From contig NC_092335.1 in assembly GCF_046630445.1 (NCBI RefSeq), forward strand, positions 314,574,501 to 314,638,500: a stretch of 64,000 nt of DNA, read 5' to 3'. The position numbers were made by a program, and so were the translations under genes. This document shows positions 1-13,366 of the stretch, in pieces. Source of the DNA: Rutidosis leptorrhynchoides. Lineage: Eukaryota > Streptophyta > Magnoliopsida > Asterales > Asteraceae. Each line of letters begins with the position of its first letter. Position 1 is the first letter of the stretch. The notes under the pieces were generated by a model. It saw nothing but the letters and a program-made list of their open reading frames with translations, was not told the origin of the DNA and made no database searches.

Positions 1-1150
1 TAAGGTCAAAGCTAAGCATCAGAAACCATCAGATCTACTTCAACAACCAGAAATCCCGGAATGGAAATGGGAAAACATTACCATGGATTTCATTACTAAA
101 TTGCCAAGGACTGCAAGTGGTTTTGATACTATTTGAGTAATAGTTGATCGTCTCACCAAATCAGCACACTTCTTGCCAATAAGAGAAGATGACAAGATGG
201 AGAAGTTAGCACGACTGTATTTGAAGGAAGTCGTCTCCAGACATGAAATACCAATCTCTATTATCTCTGATAGGGATGGCAGATTTATTTCAAGATTCTG
301 GCAGACATTACATCAAGCATTAGGAACTCGTCTAGACATGAGTACTGCCTATCATCCACAAAATGATGGGCAGAGCGAAAGGATGATACAAAGGCTTTAA
401 GACATGCTATGCGCATGTGTTATTGATTTCGGAAACAGTTGGGATCGACATCTACCGTTAGCATAATTTTACTACAACAACAGCTACCATTTAAGCATTG
501 AGATGGCACCGTTTGAAGCACTTTATGGTAGAAAGTGCAGGTCTCCGATTTGTTGGAGTGAAGTGGGGGATAGACAGATTACGGGTCCAGAGATAATACA
601 AGAAACTATCGAGAAGATCATCCAAATTTAACAACGGTTAAAAACAGCCCAAAGTAGACAAAAGAGCTACGCTGACATTAAAAGAAAAGATATAGAATTT
701 GAAATTGGAGAGATGGTCATGCTTAAAGTTGTACCTTGGAAAGGCGTTGTTCGATTTGGTAAACGAGGGAAATTAAACCCAAGATATATTGGACCATTCA
801 AGGTTATTGATCGCGTCGGACCAGTAGCTTACCGACTTGAATTACCACAACAACTCGCGGCTATACATAACACTTTCCACGTCTCAAATTTGAAGAAATG
901 TGTTGCTAAAGAAGATCTCACTATTCCGTTAGACGAAATCCAAATCAACGAAAAACTTCAATTCGTTGAAGAATCCGTCGAAATAATGAATCGTGAGGTT
1001 AAAAGACTTAAGCAAAACAAGATACCAATTGTTAAGGTTCAATGGAATGCTCGTAGAGGACCCAAGTTCACCTGGGAATAAGAAGATCAGATGAAGAAGA
1101 AGTACCCACACTTATTTCCAGAAGATATGTCAACACCTCCAACTGCTTAA
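1..1150 (+). pseudogene. Family A pol remnant: integrase C-terminal half and chromodomain-like tail
   Basis: Fossil coding region of an LTR retroelement. It matches the corresponding integrase region of the complete A element at about 15600-16739 almost base for base: core region with STAYHPQ, then the GPF..I.RVGPVAY block, then the [12 protein letters not shown] stretch typical of plant chromovirus (Tekay/Del-type) integrases, then the RGPKFTWE end. Several breaks are present; it is not functional. Confidence 0.88.
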
Positions 1151-1185
1151 AATTTCGGGACGAAATTTATTTAACGGGTAGGTAC

Positions 1186-4515
<3,330 letters not shown>

Positions 4516-5143
4516 TGTGCGCCATGCGCATAGCTTCCAGGACGTTGGGTGGCTTAGAAGAGGTGACATTTCCCTGAATGGACTTGGGAAGTCCCCACAA
4601 GTATCGTTCCATTCTCTTAAACTCCGGGGTAACCAGCGAGGGACACATCAGCGCTAATTCCAGATACCTACGGTTGTAACCATCAAGATCGTTTCCCACA
4701 ACCTTCAACTCCCAGAACTCAGCCTCCATTTTCTGTATCTCTGTTCTGGGGCAGTACTCTTCGATCATGGCTCCCTTAAATTCTTCCCAAGGAGTAGCAT
4801 AAGCCTCGTCAATACCTTTGGCCTGAGCAAGTGTGTTCCACCAGGTTAGGGCGCCGTCCGACAGCGTACAGGAGGCATACTTAGTTTTGTTCATCTCTGA
4901 GTAGTTGCTTACACGGAACACAGCTTCTAGTTTCTCAAACCACCTAGTCAATCCAACTGGCCCCTCAATACCACTAAAGTTGTGGGGCTTACAACTTTGA
5001 AACTCCTTGTATGTACACTCGTTACGAATGGGCTGGTTAACTGGTGGAGCTTGTGGGTTGATTTCCGCAATAGCTGCGGCTACTCTTTCAGCAATCATTT
5101 CCTCAATTTGTGCTGCTGTGGGCGCTGCTCTTCCTTTTGCCAT
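4516..5143 (-). pseudogene. Family C gag fragment
   Basis: Retrotransposon gag domain read from an ATG at 5143. It has the usual Tekay-type order: an acidic alpha-helical start, CTYKEFQSCKPHNFSG, GLTRWFEKLE, LTWWNTL, and a PRTE-containing helix. The same pattern (CSYKEF, GLKWW, LTWWNTY, RPRTEV) occurs in the A gag at 12199. The gag is cut short by the A element that ends at 4515, so the zinc knuckle and everything downstream are missing from this window. Confidence 0.85.
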
Positions 5144-5440
5144 TGCTCTACTAAACAAAATTTTTGACTTAAGTCAAAATCCAGCATTTAATAAATAATA
5201 ATATAGTATATGGCAACCAACATGGAATCAACGCAACACATGTTAACTAAGTAATGCACTAGATACAGATACCACAGAATCATCATATAGTAACGTAATT
5301 AGAACACCGTACAAAAAGTAAAAAACACTAAGTTTCCATTCATTAATAATAAGTTGCATACATCCGCATAGGTTCGTACAATACATGAGTAAAACATGAA
5401 ACTACAAACGAGATTACATAATGAAATCTACTACAATGCC
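5144..5440. other. Spacer between upstream ORF and gag of family C
   Basis: AT-rich, with no open reading frame and no recognisable motif. Its shortness matters: at the equivalent place the complete A element has about 1.1 kb that includes an F-box ORF. Confidence 0.6.
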
Positions 5441-6274
5441 CTATGGTGACGGTGGGTAAAGGATGTCCATTACGTGGGACATCTGGTCCTCAAACTCAGT
5501 TACCCGAGCACGGAGGATCTCCAATTCCCTCGTAAATTCCTCGATGGAGGGAGATGGTGGGGCAGGCAGTGCAGTCGGTACAGGTGGTGCAGATGGTCTA
5601 GCGCCAGAAGTAGATGGTGCGTAACGGTAAGCCTTACGCACGAATGGATCAGCAGGATACGGCACAACCCGCTTGCGGGCGGTGACCCTAGTCCTCAGTC
5701 CATGTGCGTTAACAGATGACCTACCTCCTTTAACCCCTTGAATAACGGTACCATCTAAACGATACCGCTTCTTCGGCGGGGTAGAGGGTGGCTGCACGGG
5801 TGCCTCCTCAAGATCCTCGTCGGAATCCTCGTCACTGGAGTCATTAGAGGATGAGTCGTCGGATGATGAGTCATCGAAAACAGCTGGAGGTGGCTCCGCT
5901 CGGCCGGTATTCATAATCCGATATCTGAAAGGTGGGATCGGCACGACACGCCCATCAGGGAGGCGTCTAGCCCAATGGTTATGCTCATTACGGAACGGAA
6001 CGTCCCCATATTCCCCGGGAATCACAACACCACCGGAATGGTGCTGTGGCTCCGAGGGTCATGGGATGAGTGGAGCTGGAATCTCCGGTGGATCCTCGTG
6101 TCCGTCTGAGGTGATCACTGGGTCGGGTGCATGGCCACTGGCTCCAGAGGGCGAAGCGCCAGAGTCACTGGAGTGTGTCGACGACGGGATCTGTGAATCG
6201 GCAACAATGGCAGGTGAGGTGGAGGGTGAGTCTGAGTCGCTCTCCAAAATGATAACGGGCGGGACATCCGACAT
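5441..6274 (-). pseudogene. Family C upstream ORF region (acidic Ser/Asp/Pro-rich protein with C-terminal coiled coil)
   Basis: Coding-looking stretch between the leader and gag, read on the minus strand from the ATG at 6274 (MSDVPPVI). It is rich in Asp, Ser, Glu and Pro, has a basic middle (PPKKRYRLDG) and a heptad-like end (LEILRARVTEFEDQM). I recognise no enzyme or binding domain. An upstream gag-proximal ORF of this make-up also occurs in elements A and B here; the B remnant shares the LRARV..LE.. coiled-coil end. Whether it is an N-terminal extension of gag or a separate protein cannot be decided from sequence. It is part of a fossil element and appears broken. Confidence 0.6.
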
Positions 6275-6609
6275 CTGAACAGGGAAAAATAACTTTTTCC
6301 ATGTCAGTAAGTCATAAAGCAAGTACGTATTAGGCAAAATAACTACGACAGTCTAGATCATCTATAGCAGTAAATAGCATGGCAATAATAGCAAATCGTA
6401 CAGAAGTATCATGCAATCGAAAGCAGATAGTAGCATGCAGTAATGAAAATCAAGTAGCAGTATACGTCATATAGCAGTAAAAGTAAGCAGCAACATGCAG
6501 TAAGTTTCGCGGAAACAAGTAAACTAGCAAGTTGTAGATTAGTCCTATTAGTGAATCCTACTCGGTCCGGTCTAGACTCACTAATGCAACCTAATTCCCT
6601 ACAACCAAT
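6275..6609. other. Leader of family C between primer site and upstream ORF
   Basis: No reading frame on either strand. It holds loose repeats of AGTA/GCAGTA words (for example 6360-6500), which look like slippage rather than binding sites. I see nothing else. Confidence 0.5.
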
Positions 6610-6621
6610 GCTCTGATACCA
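6610..6621 (-). promoter_or_regulatory. Primer binding site of family C (initiator tRNA-Met type)
   Basis: On the minus strand this reads TGGTATCAGAGC, the standard plant LTR-element site complementary to the 3' end of initiator methionine tRNA. It lies two bases inside the LTR end at 6624. Confidence 0.92.
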
Positions 6622-6623
6622 AA

Positions 6624-6768
6624 TGTGACGCCCCGTACAAAACTATCATGTATGATTCGTCAACAATAGGATCTTTACACGGTCAAATATTACATGCTAT
6701 TTGAAAACCAGTTTTGCATTCATAAAAGATAGTGTTTACAAGGATAACGTGACACAAAGGTCGTTACA
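6624..6768 (-). repeat. End of the family C 5' LTR (first piece)
   Basis: The last 145 bases of the C LTR in its own reading direction, ending ...GGCGTCACA. The remainder continues at 20239 after the inserted A element; the five bases at 6764-6768 are repeated at 20234-20238. Confidence 0.85.
6764..6768. repeat. Target site duplication TTACA, left copy
   Basis: Directly precedes the 5' TG of element A and equals the five bases right after its 3' CA at 20234-20238. A 5-bp duplication is normal for Ty3/gypsy integrases and shows that both ends of this element are original. Confidence 0.93.
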
Positions 6769-9700
6769 TGTAGTGACCCGAACTTTTCCATGTTTATATA
6801 TATTAATTGAGATTGATATTTACATGACTAAATGTTTCCAACGTGTTAAGCAATCAAACTTGTTAAGACTTAATTAAATGAAATAAGTTTCATATAGACA
6901 ATTGATCACCCAAGTTGACCGGCGATTCACGAACGTTGCAAATTTGTAAAAACTACATGTTGTGGTATATATAGACATATATATATGGTTGACATGAGAT
7001 TATGATGAGTAAGTATCTCACTAAGTATATTAACAATGTGTGATATACATAAGAAATGAGATTACTAAGTTAAGAAACTCGAAATGATATATATAACGAT
7101 TATCGTTATGATAACGTCTACTAAATACATATGTATCATATTAAGATATTGATACACTATATTTAACATGATAAAATGATATTTAAATATATCATTAAGT
7201 ATGTTAACAATGAACTACATATGTAAAAACAAGACTACTAACTCAAGAATTACGAAACGAGACTTATATGTAACGATTATCGTTGTAACGATATTTTAAT
7301 GTATATATCATATTAAGAGATATTCATACATCATAATATCATGATAACATAATAATTTAACATCTCATTTGATATAATAAACATTGGGTTAACAACATTA
7401 ATTGAGATCGTTAACTTAAAGGTTTCAAAACAACACTTACATGTAACGACTAACGAAGACTTAACGACTCCAATAGAATGTATATACATGTTGTGTTTTG
7501 ATATGTATTCTTAAACTTTTGAAAGACTTTAAGACACATATCAAAGTACTTCTACTTAACAAAAATGCTTACAATTACATCCTCGTTCAGTTTCATCAAC
7601 AATTCTACACGTATGCACCCGTATTCGTACTCGTACAATACACAGCTTTTAGATGTATGTACTATTGGTATATACACTCCAATGATCAGCTCTTAGTAGC
7701 CCATGTGAGTCACCTAACATATGTAGGGACCATCATTTGGCAACTAGCATGAAATATCTCATAAAATTACAAAAATATTAGTAATCATTCATGACTTATT
7801 TACATGAAAACAAAATTACATATCCTTTATATCTAATCCATATACCAACGACCAAAAACACCTAAAAACACTTTCGTTCTTCAATTTTCTTCATCTAATT
7901 GATCTCTCTCAAGTTCCATCTTAAAGTTCTAAGTGTTCTTCATAAATTCCATAAGTATAGTTTCATAAAAATCAAGAATACTTCCAAGTTTGCAAGTCTA
8001 CTTCCATGCTTTCTAATCCATTCCAAGTAATCATCTAAGATCAAGGAACCTTTGTTATTTACAGTAGGTTATCTTTCTAATTCAAGGTAATATTCATATT
8101 CAAACTTTGACTCAATTTCTACAACTATAACAATCTTATTTCGAGTGAAAATCTTACTTGAACTGTTTTCGTGTCATGATTCTGCTTCAAGAACTTTCAA
8201 GCCATCCAAGGATCCTTTGAAGCTAGATTCATTTTTCTAATTTTCAGTAGTTTTATCCAGAAAACTTGAGGTAGTAATGATGTTCATAACATCATTCGAT
8301 TCATACATATAAAGCTATCTTATTCGAAGGTTTAAACTTGTAATCACTAGAACATAGTTTAGTTAATTCTAAACTTGTTCGCAAACAAAAGTTAATCCTT
8401 CTAACTTGACTTTTAAAATCAACTAAACACATGTTCTATATCTATATGATATGCTAACTTAATGATTTAAAACCTGGAAACACGATGAACACCATAAAAT
8501 CGGATATACGCCGTCGTAGTGAAACCGGGGGCTGCTTTGGTTTGGATAATTAAAAACTATGATAAACTTTGATTTAAAAGTTGTTCTTCTGGGAAAATGA
8601 TTTTCCATATGAACATGAAACTATATCCAAAAATCTTGGTTAAACTCAAAGTGAATGTATGTTTTTCAAAATGGTCATCAAGATGTCGTTCTTTCGACAG
8701 AAATGACTACCTCTTTAGTAATTGACATGTAACCTAAATTTCCGACTATAAACCTATACTTTTCTGTTTGGATTCTTAAATTAGAGTTCAATATGAAACC
8801 ATAGCAATTTGATTCACTCAAAACGGATTTAAAATGAAGAAGTTATGGGTAAAACAAGATTGGATATTTTTGATCTTTTTAGCTACGGGAAATGTTTAAC
8901 AAATCTATACAAATCATATCCTAGCTAACTTATATTGTATTATACATGTATTCTAATATATTATGTAATCTTGGGATACCATAGACACGTATGTAAATGT
9001 TTTGACATATCATATCGACCCATGTATATATATTATTTGGAACAACCATAGACACTCTATATGCAGTAATGTTGGAGTTAGCTATACAGGGTTGAGGTTG
9101 ATTCCAAAAATATATATACTTTGAGTTGTGATCTAGCCTGAGACATGTATACACTGGGTCGTGGATTGATTCAAGATAATATATATCGATTTATTTCTGT
9201 ACATCTAACTGTGGACAACTAGTTGTAGGTTATTAACGAGGACAGCTGACTTAATACACTCAAATCTTTAAAACATAATAAAAATGGTTGTAATTATATT
9301 TTGATCATACTTTGATATATATGTACATATTTGTATAGGTTCGTGAATCGATCCGTGGCCAAGTCTTATTTCCGAGGAAGGAAATATCTGTGAAAGTGAG
9401 TTATAGTCCCACTTTTAAAATCTAATATTTTTGGGATGAGAATACATGCAGGTTTTATAAATGATTTACAAAATAGACACAAGTATATGAAACTACATTC
9501 TATGGTTGAATTATTGAAATCGAATATGCCCCTTTTTATTAAGTCTGGTTATCTAAGAATTAGGGAACAGACACCCTAATTGACGCGAATCCTAAAGATA
9601 GATCTATTGGGCCTAACAAACCCCATCCAAAGTACCGGATGCTTTAGTACTTCGAAATTTATATCATATCCGAAGGGTGTCCCGGAATGATGAGGGTATT

Positions 9701-10228
9701 CTTATATATGCATCTTGTTAATGTCGGTTACCAGGTGTTCACCATATGAATGATTTTTATCTCTATGTATGGGATGTGTATTGAAATATGAAATCTTGTG
9801 GTCTATTATTACGATTTGATATATATAGGTTAAACCTATAACTCACCAACATTTTTGTTGACGTTTAAAGCATGTTTATTCTCAGGTGAATACTAAGAGC
9901 TCCCGTTGTTGCATACTAAAATAAGGAGAAGATTTGGAGTCCATGTATGTATGATATTGTGTAAAAACTGCATTCAAGAAACATATGTCGATGTAATATA
10001 TTTCTATTGTAAACCATTATGTAATGGTCATGTGTAAATAGTATATTTTAGATTATCATTATTTGATAATTTACGTAATGCTTTTAAAACCTTTATTGAT
10101 AAAATAAAGGTTATGGTTGTTTTAAAAATGAATGCAGTCTTTGAAAAACGTCTCATATAGAGGTCAAAACCTCACAACGAAATCAATTAATATGGAACGT
10201 TTATAATCAATATGAACGGGACATTTCA
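6769..10228 (+). repeat. 5' LTR of the complete family A element
   Basis: 3460 bp, TGTAGTGACCC...ACATTTCA, matching 16775-20233 along its full length. A pyrimidine-rich stretch near 7880-7930 may mark the transcript leader. Near its 3' end is the short inverted repeat GAGGTCAAAACCTC (around 10161), found in every A and B LTR of this window. Confidence 0.95.
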
Positions 10229-10230
10229 GT

Positions 10231-10242
10231 TGGTATCCGAGT
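10231..10242 (+). promoter_or_regulatory. Primer binding site of element A, diverged
   Basis: TGGTATCCGAGT, ten of twelve matches to TGGTATCAGAGC (initiator tRNA-Met), two bases after the LTR end. Confidence 0.85.
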
Positions 10243-10437
10243 GTTGGTCTTAGAGAACCAGAAAATTTGCATTAGTGTGTCTTATCGAGTTTGTTAGGAT
10301 GCATTAGTGAGTCTGGACTTCGATCGTGTTTTCTTTAAAAATGATTACTTAACATTTTTGTTGGAAACTATATATTATTAACATGTAAATATTATGTGAT
10401 ATATTAATCTCTTAACATGTTTGATATTGTGTGATAG
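10243..10437. other. Leader of element A
   Basis: Shares TTAGTGAGTCTGGACTTCGA with the B leader at about 37140, so it belongs to the common internal leader of the A and B families. No reading frame. Confidence 0.6.
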
Positions 10438-11053
10438 ATGTCTACCTCTAGCACAAATCCCATTGACTCACCTAATAATAACGAAGAGTCGAATATATAT
10501 TGGCAAATTCACAATTTCCCGAAGAATCGGAAGAAGAGGAACCGGAAGAAGAGGAACCAGAAAAAGAGGAACCAGAAGAAGAGGAACCGGAAGAAGAAGA
10601 GGCTCCGGAGGGGGAATAATAGGAACCACAGAAAACAGGTCAAATAAAAGAAAATCCTCAACCAATGGACCAAAGTTAATAATGGTCAATGGTGTTTCCG
10701 CTAAAGAAGCAAAATATTGGGAAAATTACCAATTTTTCGATGAATCAGATCCTGATGAGGATTCCGATGATGTTATAGAAATTACCCCGACCCAATTTAA
10801 TGAGGCAAAATAAAATAATAAGGGAAAAGGCATCAAAATAGAGAAATCTGATTTCGACCCCGATGAACTTTATATGTACCGTCAACACCCGTATTTTCAA
10901 TATCGTGACAATAACCCGGGAACCTCTAAACCACCAGGTTTTTCTAAACCAATGTGGAAAACGACGGCTCGTATTAGAGGTACATCATATATCCCTAGAA
11001 AATTAGGAAAAAGAACCAAGTCCGAAGAAGAAGAATCCAGTGATTCAGATTAG
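10438..11053 (+). pseudogene. Element A upstream ORF region (acidic, Glu/Pro repeat protein of unknown function)
   Basis: Coding-looking region starting at an ATG at 10438 (MSTSSTNPIDSP). It includes a GAAGAGGAACCG-type tandem repeat at about 10516-10605 that in one frame encodes a Glu/Pro-rich tract, then KYWENYQFFDESDPDE and an acidic Ser/Asp end at about 11040. No known domain is recognised. It occupies the same place as the upstream ORFs of elements C and B. It is part of a retroelement fossil and is not open end to end. It may be an accessory protein or a gag N-terminal extension. Confidence 0.5.
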
Positions 11054-11182
11054 AGGGGTGTGAGCATGTTGTGTAATAAATGTATTGTAGTGTGCTTGTA
11101 CTTTTATATTCTATGTAAAAATTGCTTGTATTGTTTGTTATTACGAATCTAATCCTTGTCTATTTTACAGTATAAAAACAAA

Positions 11183-11875
11183 ATGGACGTTAAGGGTAGA
11201 CAACCGAATATTTTAGAAGACCTACCAGAGGATATGATTGAGGAAATCTTGTCTAGAGTTGGTCAGAATTCATCAGCACATTTAGTTATGGCGAAATTAA
11301 CTTGTCAAACATTTGAAAGACTTTCCAGAAATGTCTTAGTTTATAAAAGGCTTTCCTTTGATAGGTGGGGTATATCACATTGGGGAGACTTTAAGTTACG
11401 CCGTGTTTTCTTGAAAGCGTTAAATGCGGGGAACCCAAATGCAATTTTACGCTACGGGTTAAGAACCTATTTTGACTCAACATATCCCAACATAGGATTT
11501 CGTGAATTAGAAAGAGCTTCTAACATACAACATAAAGAAGCATGTTATGCTTATGGGTTAGTGATGTTCGCTTCTTACCAAAGTGAGAAAAAGAACATCG
11601 GATTGCAGCTTTTAAATAAAACTTTCCCACAAGTGACGGATTCAGTAGTTGGGGTGAGAAACAAGGTTTTTAGATTATTACGGGGCTGTTGGACATTACG
11701 AAACCCTCGTCCTTTTGACGACATTACAACATGCTGCCTAGCCAATGGTCATAACGGTTATTTTCCACAAGACCAAGGATGGGAAGTCGTCTTAGTAAAA
11801 CCAGAATGCATGACTTGTTTATGGACTTATGAATTACGTGTCTTTATTTCCATTGCTGAACAACTTGCGTATTAA
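11183..11875 (+). CDS. F-box / Sel1-like repeat protein ORF carried inside retroelement A
   Basis: Open for 230 codons. The first ATG is at 11183, in an AAAATGG context. Residues about 10-55 form an F-box (DLPEDMIEEILSRVG start, then KLTCQTFERLS and LVYKRLSFDRW). Residues about 60-135 look like Sel1-like repeats (FLKALNAGNPNAILRYG, ASNIQHKEACYAYGLVMF). The C-terminal end has CCLANG, PECMTC and W.YELRVF, as in plant F-box proteins of the At2g35280 type. Such proteins are expected to bind SKP1 in SCF ubiquitin ligases. It lies between the upstream ORF and gag, on the element's sense strand. CTATTTTACAG just upstream (to 11170) resembles a splice acceptor. A captured host gene is the best explanation; expression is unknown. 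Confidence 0.85.
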   Translation: MDVKGRQPNILEDLPEDMIEEILSRVGQNSSAHLVMAKLTCQTFERLSRNVLVYKRLSFDRWGISHWGDFKLRRVFLKALNAGNPNAILRYGLRTYFDSTYPNIGFRELERASNIQHKEACYAYGLVMFASYQSEKKNIGLQLLNKTFPQVTDSVVGVRNKVFRLLRGCWTLRNPRPFDDITTCCLANGHNGYFPQDQGWEVVLVKPECMTCLWTYELRVFISIAEQLAY

Positions 11876-12198
11876 CTAGATTTATCTTCAAAACTGTCCT
11901 GTATCATAGTGTACTATATTTCATGTTATATGTAATATAGCGAAGTTGTAAGTTTGAAGAATATTTGTATGTGATATATTATTATAATTAGTTTTTTATA
12001 TGGAATTGTTGTAGTTGAATTGTATATTAGCTACTAAGTATGAACTTAACGGGTAGGTAGTACCCGAATTTAAACTTATAAAACGCTAATATGAAGAAAA
12101 AGCTTTTATAAATGAGTTCATATTATGCTACGAGATACTATTGACTACTCTTAATATTCTGTATGATTAACTTGTTTCATTTGACTATTTTGAAGGAA
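11876..12198. other. Spacer between F-box ORF and gag, with a conserved hairpin motif
   Basis: Mostly AT-rich non-coding. At 12050-12066 it holds CGGGTAGGTAGTACCCG, a 6-bp perfect inverted repeat with a 5-base loop that resembles the polypurine/LTR junction at 16764. Element B has the same motif at 38239-38255. Confidence 0.75.
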
Positions 12199-13366
12199 AT
12201 GGCACCAACTACTCGACACACCTTGAATATGAGCGAAGAGGAATTTTGTGCCTTTCTTGCTTCAAACATAGCCGCAGTAAAGGCTGCGCTACATACCAAC
12301 AATAACTCTGAATCTAGCAATACAGCTAACGGCGCAAGAAATCGTGTAAGATGCTCCTACAAGGAATTCACTGCCTACAAACCTTCAGAATTTGATGGGA
12401 CCGAAGGACCAATCGGATTGAAATGGTGGACCGCGAAAGTTGAATCGGTGTTTTCCATAAGTAAGTGTGTTGAAGGAGACAAAGTGAAGTACGTTACGCA
12501 TACCTTCACAGGTATTGCGTTAACATGGTGGAATACCTATCTAGAGCAAGTGGGACAAGATGCTGCTTACGCGCTACCGTGGTCAGCATTCAAGCACTTG
12601 ATGAACGAGAAGTACCGTCCCAGAACCGAGGTCAATAAGCTCAAGTCAGAACTTAGAGGGTTACGAACACAGGGATTCGATATTACTTCGTACGAAAGAC
12701 GATTCACAGAATTGTGCCTATTGTGTCCGAGAGCGTTTTAAAGGTGAGGAAGAGAAGATCGACGCGTTTGTGAAAGGGTTACCGGAGAGAATCCAAGAAG
12801 ATATAAGTTCACACGAGTCTGCCTCCATACAAAAGGCATGTAGAATGGCTCACAAACTAGTGAACCAGATTGAGGGAAGAATTAAAGAATAGGCGGCCGA
12901 AGAGGCCAACGTGAAGCTAGTCAAAAGAAAGTGGGAGGAAAACGGCGATAAGAGTCACCAATACAACAACAACTATCCCAACAATCGCAACATCAATCAC
13001 AACTACAACAAATGGCACAACAACAACAATAACAACTACAACAATCATCCCAATAACAATAACAACCTCAACAACAACAACAATTAGAAGCAGCTATGCT
13101 AAAGGTGTGAAAAGTATCACTCGGGGTTCTGCACCAAATTTTGCAACAAGTGTAAAAGAAATGGTTATAGCGCGGCGAAGTGTGAGGTCTACGGACCAGG
13201 GGTTAACAGAACGAAAGGAACAAATGGTGTCGGAACGAGTAATGGTGGAGCAAGTAGTGTCGGAGCAAGTTATGCCAATGTAGTTTGTTATAAATGTAGA
13301 AAACTGGGCCACATTATTAGAAATTGCCCGAACCAGGAGAACACGAATGGACAAGGCCGCAGAAGA
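12199..13366 (+). pseudogene. Element A gag (capsid domain, Asn/Gln-rich spacer, zinc knuckle)
   Basis: Retrotransposon gag domain from the ATG at 12199, with CSYKEF, IGLKWWTAKVES, LTWWNTY and RPRTEV in the expected order. It is followed by an AAC/CAA-rich stretch at about 12957-13085 coding for Asn and Gln, then a CCHC zinc knuckle ([14 protein letters not shown], about 13285-13330) that binds genomic RNA in this family. It is part of a fossil element and broken. Confidence 0.88.

Noticed and set aside
10468-10689. Minus-strand Pro/Leu/Val repeat frame
   Set aside because: It is the antisense of the GAAGAGGAACCG repeat of the retroelement upstream ORF.
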